Assembly (NCBI RefSeq): GCF_000422205.1
Contig: NZ_ATHV01000044.1
Coordinates: 85,649 to 149,648, forward strand
DNA length: 64,000 bases
Source of the DNA: Desulfovibrio sp. X2
Lineage (GTDB): Bacteria > Desulfobacterota > Desulfovibrionia > Desulfovibrionales > Desulfovibrionaceae
Direction: 5' to 3'
This document shows positions 59,588 to 64,000 of the stretch, piece after piece. Position 1 is the stretch's first letter. Each line of letters begins with the position of its first letter. A model generated the notes under the pieces. That model did no database searches. It saw only the letters and a list, made by a program, of their open reading frames with translations, and was not told the DNA's origin. The position numbers and the translations under genes are program-made.

Positions 59588-62338
59588 ATGAAACTGTTTT
59601 CGCGCGCTCTCTGTCTCCTGGTCGTCTGTCTGGCGGCCCTGGCCGCATCCCGGCCGCTGCACCCCGTCCACGCCGCCGAGCACGCCATCGCGCAGCGGCC
59701 CGGGCAGGCAGGGTTCAGCGATGCGGACGAGGAGCGCTACCTGTCCACGCCCAAGCGCCAGGTCCTCTACCTGAACAGCTACCAGAACGGCTATTCCTGG
59801 TCGGATCACATCCTCGAGGGCGTGCGCCTGGGGCTCGACAAGGCGCCCTACGACATCGACCTGCAGGTCGAGTACCTGGACGCCAAGAAGCACCCCGGCC
59901 CGGACAAGGCCATGCTCCTGGCCAAGCTCCTGGCCGCCAAGTTCGCCAAGACCCACCTCGACGCCATCATCGTCTCGGACAACGACGCCTACGACTTCAT
60001 GATCGAGCAGCAGCCCAAGCTCTTCCCGGGCGTGCCCGTGGTCTTCTGCGGCGTGAACGACTTCAAGCCCGATCGCATCAAGGGGCTGCCCTTCACCGGA
60101 CTAGTGGAGAACCCGGACATCGCCGCCAACCTCGCCCTGGCCGCGCGGCTGCACCCCACGCGCAGGCGCTGCGTGGTCATCTCGGACGAGGCCGTGACCT
60201 CCAAGGCCATCATGGCCCAGTTCCGCCAGGCCATGCCCGCCTTCGAGAAGCGCTTCGACTTCGACTTCGAGATCGTGCACAGCATGGCCGAGATAGGCAG
60301 GAAGGCCGCCGCCGTGGGCGACGACGCCATCATCTTCCTCGTGCCCTTCTACATGGACGAGCAGGGCTACTCCTACTCCACCGAGGAGATCACCGCCTTC
60401 GTCTCCCGCCGCTTCAAGGGACCCGTGTACAGCGCCTGGATGTTCATGCTCGGCCACGGCATCGTGGGCGGCAAGCTGCTCTCCGGCGTGCGCCACGGCG
60501 AGGCCGCCGCGCGCACGGTCATCGACATCCTGAACGGCGCGAACCCCAGGAACATCCCCATCAACACCGAGCCGCAGGACGAGTACATCTTCGACTGGCT
60601 GGTGCTCAAGCGCCTGGGCATCCCCACGCGCCTGCTGCCCGCGGGCAGCGTCTTCATCAACGAGCCCGCGCCCTTCTACGAGCTGCAGAAGCCCGTCTTC
60701 TGGACCATCATCGCCTCGCTCATGATCATGAGCGCCATCCTCGTGCAGCTCATCCTGATCAACGCCAAGCGCCGCCGCGCCGAGACCCAGGTCAAGGAGC
60801 AGCTGACCTTCATGCAGCTCCTCCTCGACACCATACCCCAGCTCGTCTACTGGAAGGACACCAAGGGCCGCTACATGGGGGCCAACAAGTCCTTCGTCGA
60901 CTTCTTCGGCCTGGGCGACGTGACCCAGGTCATCGGCCTCACCAACCGCGACCTCATCGACCTCGACGAGCACGCCCAGCGCGGCGACGACGCGGACCAG
61001 GGAGTGCTCGTCTCGGGCCAGGGCCCGGCGCGCATGACCTGGGAGCTCGAGCGCGCCGACGGCTCCGTGGCCGTGCTCAAGGTCTCCAAGGTCCCCCTGA
61101 GCGACCACAAGGGCCAGGTCGTGGGCGTGCTCTCCACGGCCGAGGACATCTCCGGCCGCCTGAGCCTCGAGCGCCAGCTCATCCAGTCGCAGAAGATGGA
61201 GGCGCTCGGCACCTTCGTCTCGGGCATCGCCCACGACTTCAACAACATCCTGACCACCATCATCAACTCCGCGGAGCTCGCCCTCCTCGACCTGCCCAAG
61301 GACACCGAAGCCACCCGCGACATCGCCCGCTCGCTCCGCGCCGCGCAGCGCGGCTCGCGCCTCGTCTCGCAGATGCACACCTACTCGCGCCCCTCGCGCG
61401 AGGGCTTCCGCCCCGTGGACATCGCCCAGGCCGTGCGCGAGGCCCTGAACCTCCTGCGCGCCTCCCTGCCGGGCAACATCCGCCTCTCCGAGGAGATCGA
61501 GCCGGGCCACGCCACCAGCCTCGCCAACCCCACCCAGATCCACCAGGTGGTCATGAACCTGTGCACCAACGCCTTCCAGGCCATGCGCGAGACGGGCGGC
61601 ATCCTCTCCGTGGGGCTCGCCCACCACCACCTGGCGCAGATCCACCCCGAGGCCCCGAGCCTGCCCCCGGGCGACTACCTCATGCTCGCGGTCGGCGACA
61701 CCGGCCCCGGCATCCCGGCCTCCATCCGCGACAAGATCTTCGACCCCTTCTTCACCACCAAGGGCAAGGGCGAAGGCACCGGCCTCGGCCTGGCCGTGGT
61801 CCAGGGCATCATCGCCGCGCACAAGGGCGCCGTCATCCTCTCGAGCCCGCCGGGCGAGGGCGCGCGCTTCGAGGTCTGGCTGCCCTGCATCGCCGCCTGC
61901 ATGAGCGCGCCCGGAGAAGACGAGGACGCGCCCTCCTCCCCCAGGCCCGGCACCGAGCACGTGCTCTTCGTCGAGGACAACCCGGACCAGCTCATGACCG
62001 TGCCCAAGGCGCTGGAACGCCTCGGCTACGCCGTGACCCCCGCGCGCGACGCCCACGAGGCCCTGGACGCCCTGGCCCGCACCGAGCGGCCCTTCGACGT
62101 GGTCATCACCGACTACGACATGCCCGAGGTGGACGGCGTGGAGTTCGCCCGCAACCTGGCCCAGATCGCGCCCGGACTGCCCGTGGTCATGGTCTCCGGC
62201 CGCCGCGGAGCGGTGGACGCCGCGGTGCGCGCGCCCTCCATCCGGCTCGTGCTCCCCAAACCGTACAATGCCTCGGATCTCTCCCGCGCCCTGGGGCAGG
62301 TACTGGACGGCCCGGCCCCGGCCGCCGAACGGAAGTGA
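59588..62338 (+). CDS. hybrid sensor kinase with periplasmic substrate-binding domain (partner of LurR)
   Basis: 916 residues. A signal peptide (1-29) precedes a periplasmic domain like ABC-type substrate-binding proteins (about 45-345; [20 protein letters not shown]). One membrane helix (about 372-396), a PAS domain (about 410-530), HisKA with His549 ([12 protein letters not shown]), an ATPase domain (G box [11 protein letters not shown]) and a C-terminal receiver with Asp842 ([11 protein letters not shown]) follow. ATG 59588 is preferred over GTG 59570 because it starts the signal peptide. By place and domain order it corresponds to DVU3022, the kinase next to LurR; the signal may be lactate or a related acid (inference). 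Confidence 0.88.
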   Translation: MKLFSRALCLLVVCLAALAASRPLHPVHAAEHAIAQRPGQAGFSDADEERYLSTPKRQVLYLNSYQNGYSWSDHILEGVRLGLDKAPYDIDLQVEYLDAKKHPGPDKAMLLAKLLAAKFAKTHLDAIIVSDNDAYDFMIEQQPKLFPGVPVVFCGVNDFKPDRIKGLPFTGLVENPDIAANLALAARLHPTRRRCVVISDEAVTSKAIMAQFRQAMPAFEKRFDFDFEIVHSMAEIGRKAAAVGDDAIIFLVPFYMDEQGYSYSTEEITAFVSRRFKGPVYSAWMFMLGHGIVGGKLLSGVRHGEAAARTVIDILNGANPRNIPINTEPQDEYIFDWLVLKRLGIPTRLLPAGSVFINEPAPFYELQKPVFWTIIASLMIMSAILVQLILINAKRRRAETQVKEQLTFMQLLLDTIPQLVYWKDTKGRYMGANKSFVDFFGLGDVTQVIGLTNRDLIDLDEHAQRGDDADQGVLVSGQGPARMTWELERADGSVAVLKVSKVPLSDHKGQVVGVLSTAEDISGRLSLERQLIQSQKMEALGTFVSGIAHDFNNILTTIINSAELALLDLPKDTEATRDIARSLRAAQRGSRLVSQMHTYSRPSREGFRPVDIAQAVREALNLLRASLPGNIRLSEEIEPGHATSLANPTQIHQVVMNLCTNAFQAMRETGGILSVGLAHHHLAQIHPEAPSLPPGDYLMLAVGDTGPGIPASIRDKIFDPFFTTKGKGEGTGLGLAVVQGIIAAHKGAVILSSPPGEGARFEVWLPCIAACMSAPGEDEDAPSSPRPGTEHVLFVEDNPDQLMTVPKALERLGYAVTPARDAHEALDALARTERPFDVVITDYDMPEVDGVEFARNLAQIAPGLPVVMVSGRRGAVDAAVRAPSIRLVLPKPYNASDLSRALGQVLDGPAPAAERK

Positions 62339-62341
62339 CGC

Positions 62342-63740
<1,399 letters not shown>

Positions 63741-63769
<29 letters not shown>

Positions 63770-63860
63770 GCCGCTGAAAAAACGCCATCTGCGGCGTCGC
63801 CGCGAAGACTCCGAATCCTCGCGTATTGAAGAGGCAGGCATCTCGCCCGGACATATCTAG
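63741..63860 (+). repeat. 29-base direct repeat at and after the lurR stop
   Basis: 63741-63769, the last nine codons plus stop of lurR, is repeated at 63832-63860 with 26 of 29 positions identical; both copies encode AGISPGH and end in TAG. The 62 bases between them are not coding. They look like an interspersed element (CGCCATCTGCGGCG inside) or a remnant of a duplicated gene end. Confidence 0.75.
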
Positions 63861-63891
63861 AAGACAGCCGAAGACAGAATGCCTCCGGCGG

Positions 63892-63920
63892 CCAGGGAGG
63901 GGCTGCGCGCCCCTCCCTGG
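63892..63920 (+). terminator. hairpin, probable terminator within an interspersed repeat
   Basis: CCAGGGAGGGG (63892-63902) pairs perfectly with CCCCTCCCTGG (63910-63920), loop CTGCGCG. It is embedded in CCTCCGGCGGCCAGGG...CCCTGGACCC, a pattern I recall as frequent between genes in Desulfovibrio genomes. No T tract. Bases 63921-64000 show only a small hairpin (CCAGGC / GCCTGG). Confidence 0.55.
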
Positions 63921-64000
63921 ACCCTCCCGCGCCAGGCTGAGCCTGGACCCGCTTCGCACGCGGCACGCAGGGCCCATGAACACGGGCGACCTGGGCGTGG

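Overview
The window looks like a chromosome segment of a high-GC sulfate-reducing bacterium of the Desulfovibrio group. The evidence is a lactate-to-acetate oxidation cluster (single-chain pyruvate:ferredoxin oxidoreductase, lactate permeases, FAD/Fe-S lactate dehydrogenases, Pta, AckA), a Tmc-type transmembrane redox complex with a tetraheme cytochrome c, anaerobic ferrous-iron uptake genes, bacteriohemerythrin, and many large sensor kinases. There is no CRISPR array, no complete transposase and no prophage. About 90% of the sequence is coding, mostly near 70% G+C, with a few AT-rich gaps and one gene of clearly lower G+C.

Layout. 1-3132: a truncated trehalose-forming hydrolase (treZ) and a SulP anion transporter. 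3797-11224: two large sensor kinases and a receiver-only regulator. 11399-17837: a GIY-YIG protein with a small hydrolase, then a fused IorA-IorB-type molybdenum hydroxylase, a DASS anion transporter and a zinc alcohol dehydrogenase that look like one aldehyde/alcohol locus. 17939-20679: bacteriohemerythrin and the queF-queC-queE-queD operon for the queuosine precursor. 20882-27055: a secreted protein of unknown function, the initiator tRNA, a GT2/TVP38 pair, a YkgJ-type cysteine-cluster protein, and an AraC regulator divergent from an old-yellow-enzyme gene. 27365-31688: an Fe-S aldo/keto reductase followed by larC, larE and larB, the nickel-pincer cofactor genes, without larA. 31746-34557: a low-GC orphan, a DinB protein and a receiver-PAS-GGDEF protein. 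34655-38740: fur and a Fur-box-controlled feo operon with a cysteine-rich extra FeoA and a 176-bp MITE-like element. 39095-41473: tmcC-tmcB-tmcA.

42041-63769 is the lactate regulon. The minus-strand order is por, two lctP paralogues, glcD-like, glcF-like, pta, ackA, lutC and a lutB-lutA fusion. Divergent from por is a sensor kinase with its sigma54-dependent response regulator; this matches the arrangement of the LurR system of Desulfovibrio vulgaris. Lactate enters through the permeases, is oxidised to pyruvate by the GlcD/GlcF-like and Lut proteins, is converted by PFOR to acetyl-CoA and reduced ferredoxin, and yields ATP through Pta and AckA. The intergenic gaps of this cluster carry unusually strong hairpins, including one pair of mutually exclusive structures between lctP and the glcD-like gene.

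The most unusual items are those hairpins, the MITE inserted in a stop codon without destroying it, the eight-cysteine FeoA, the larA-less lar cluster led by an Fe-S aldo/keto reductase, the IorA-IorB fusion locus, and three convergent gene pairs whose stop codons interlock over exactly four bases. All functional statements come from reading protein motifs and gene order; no database search was run.
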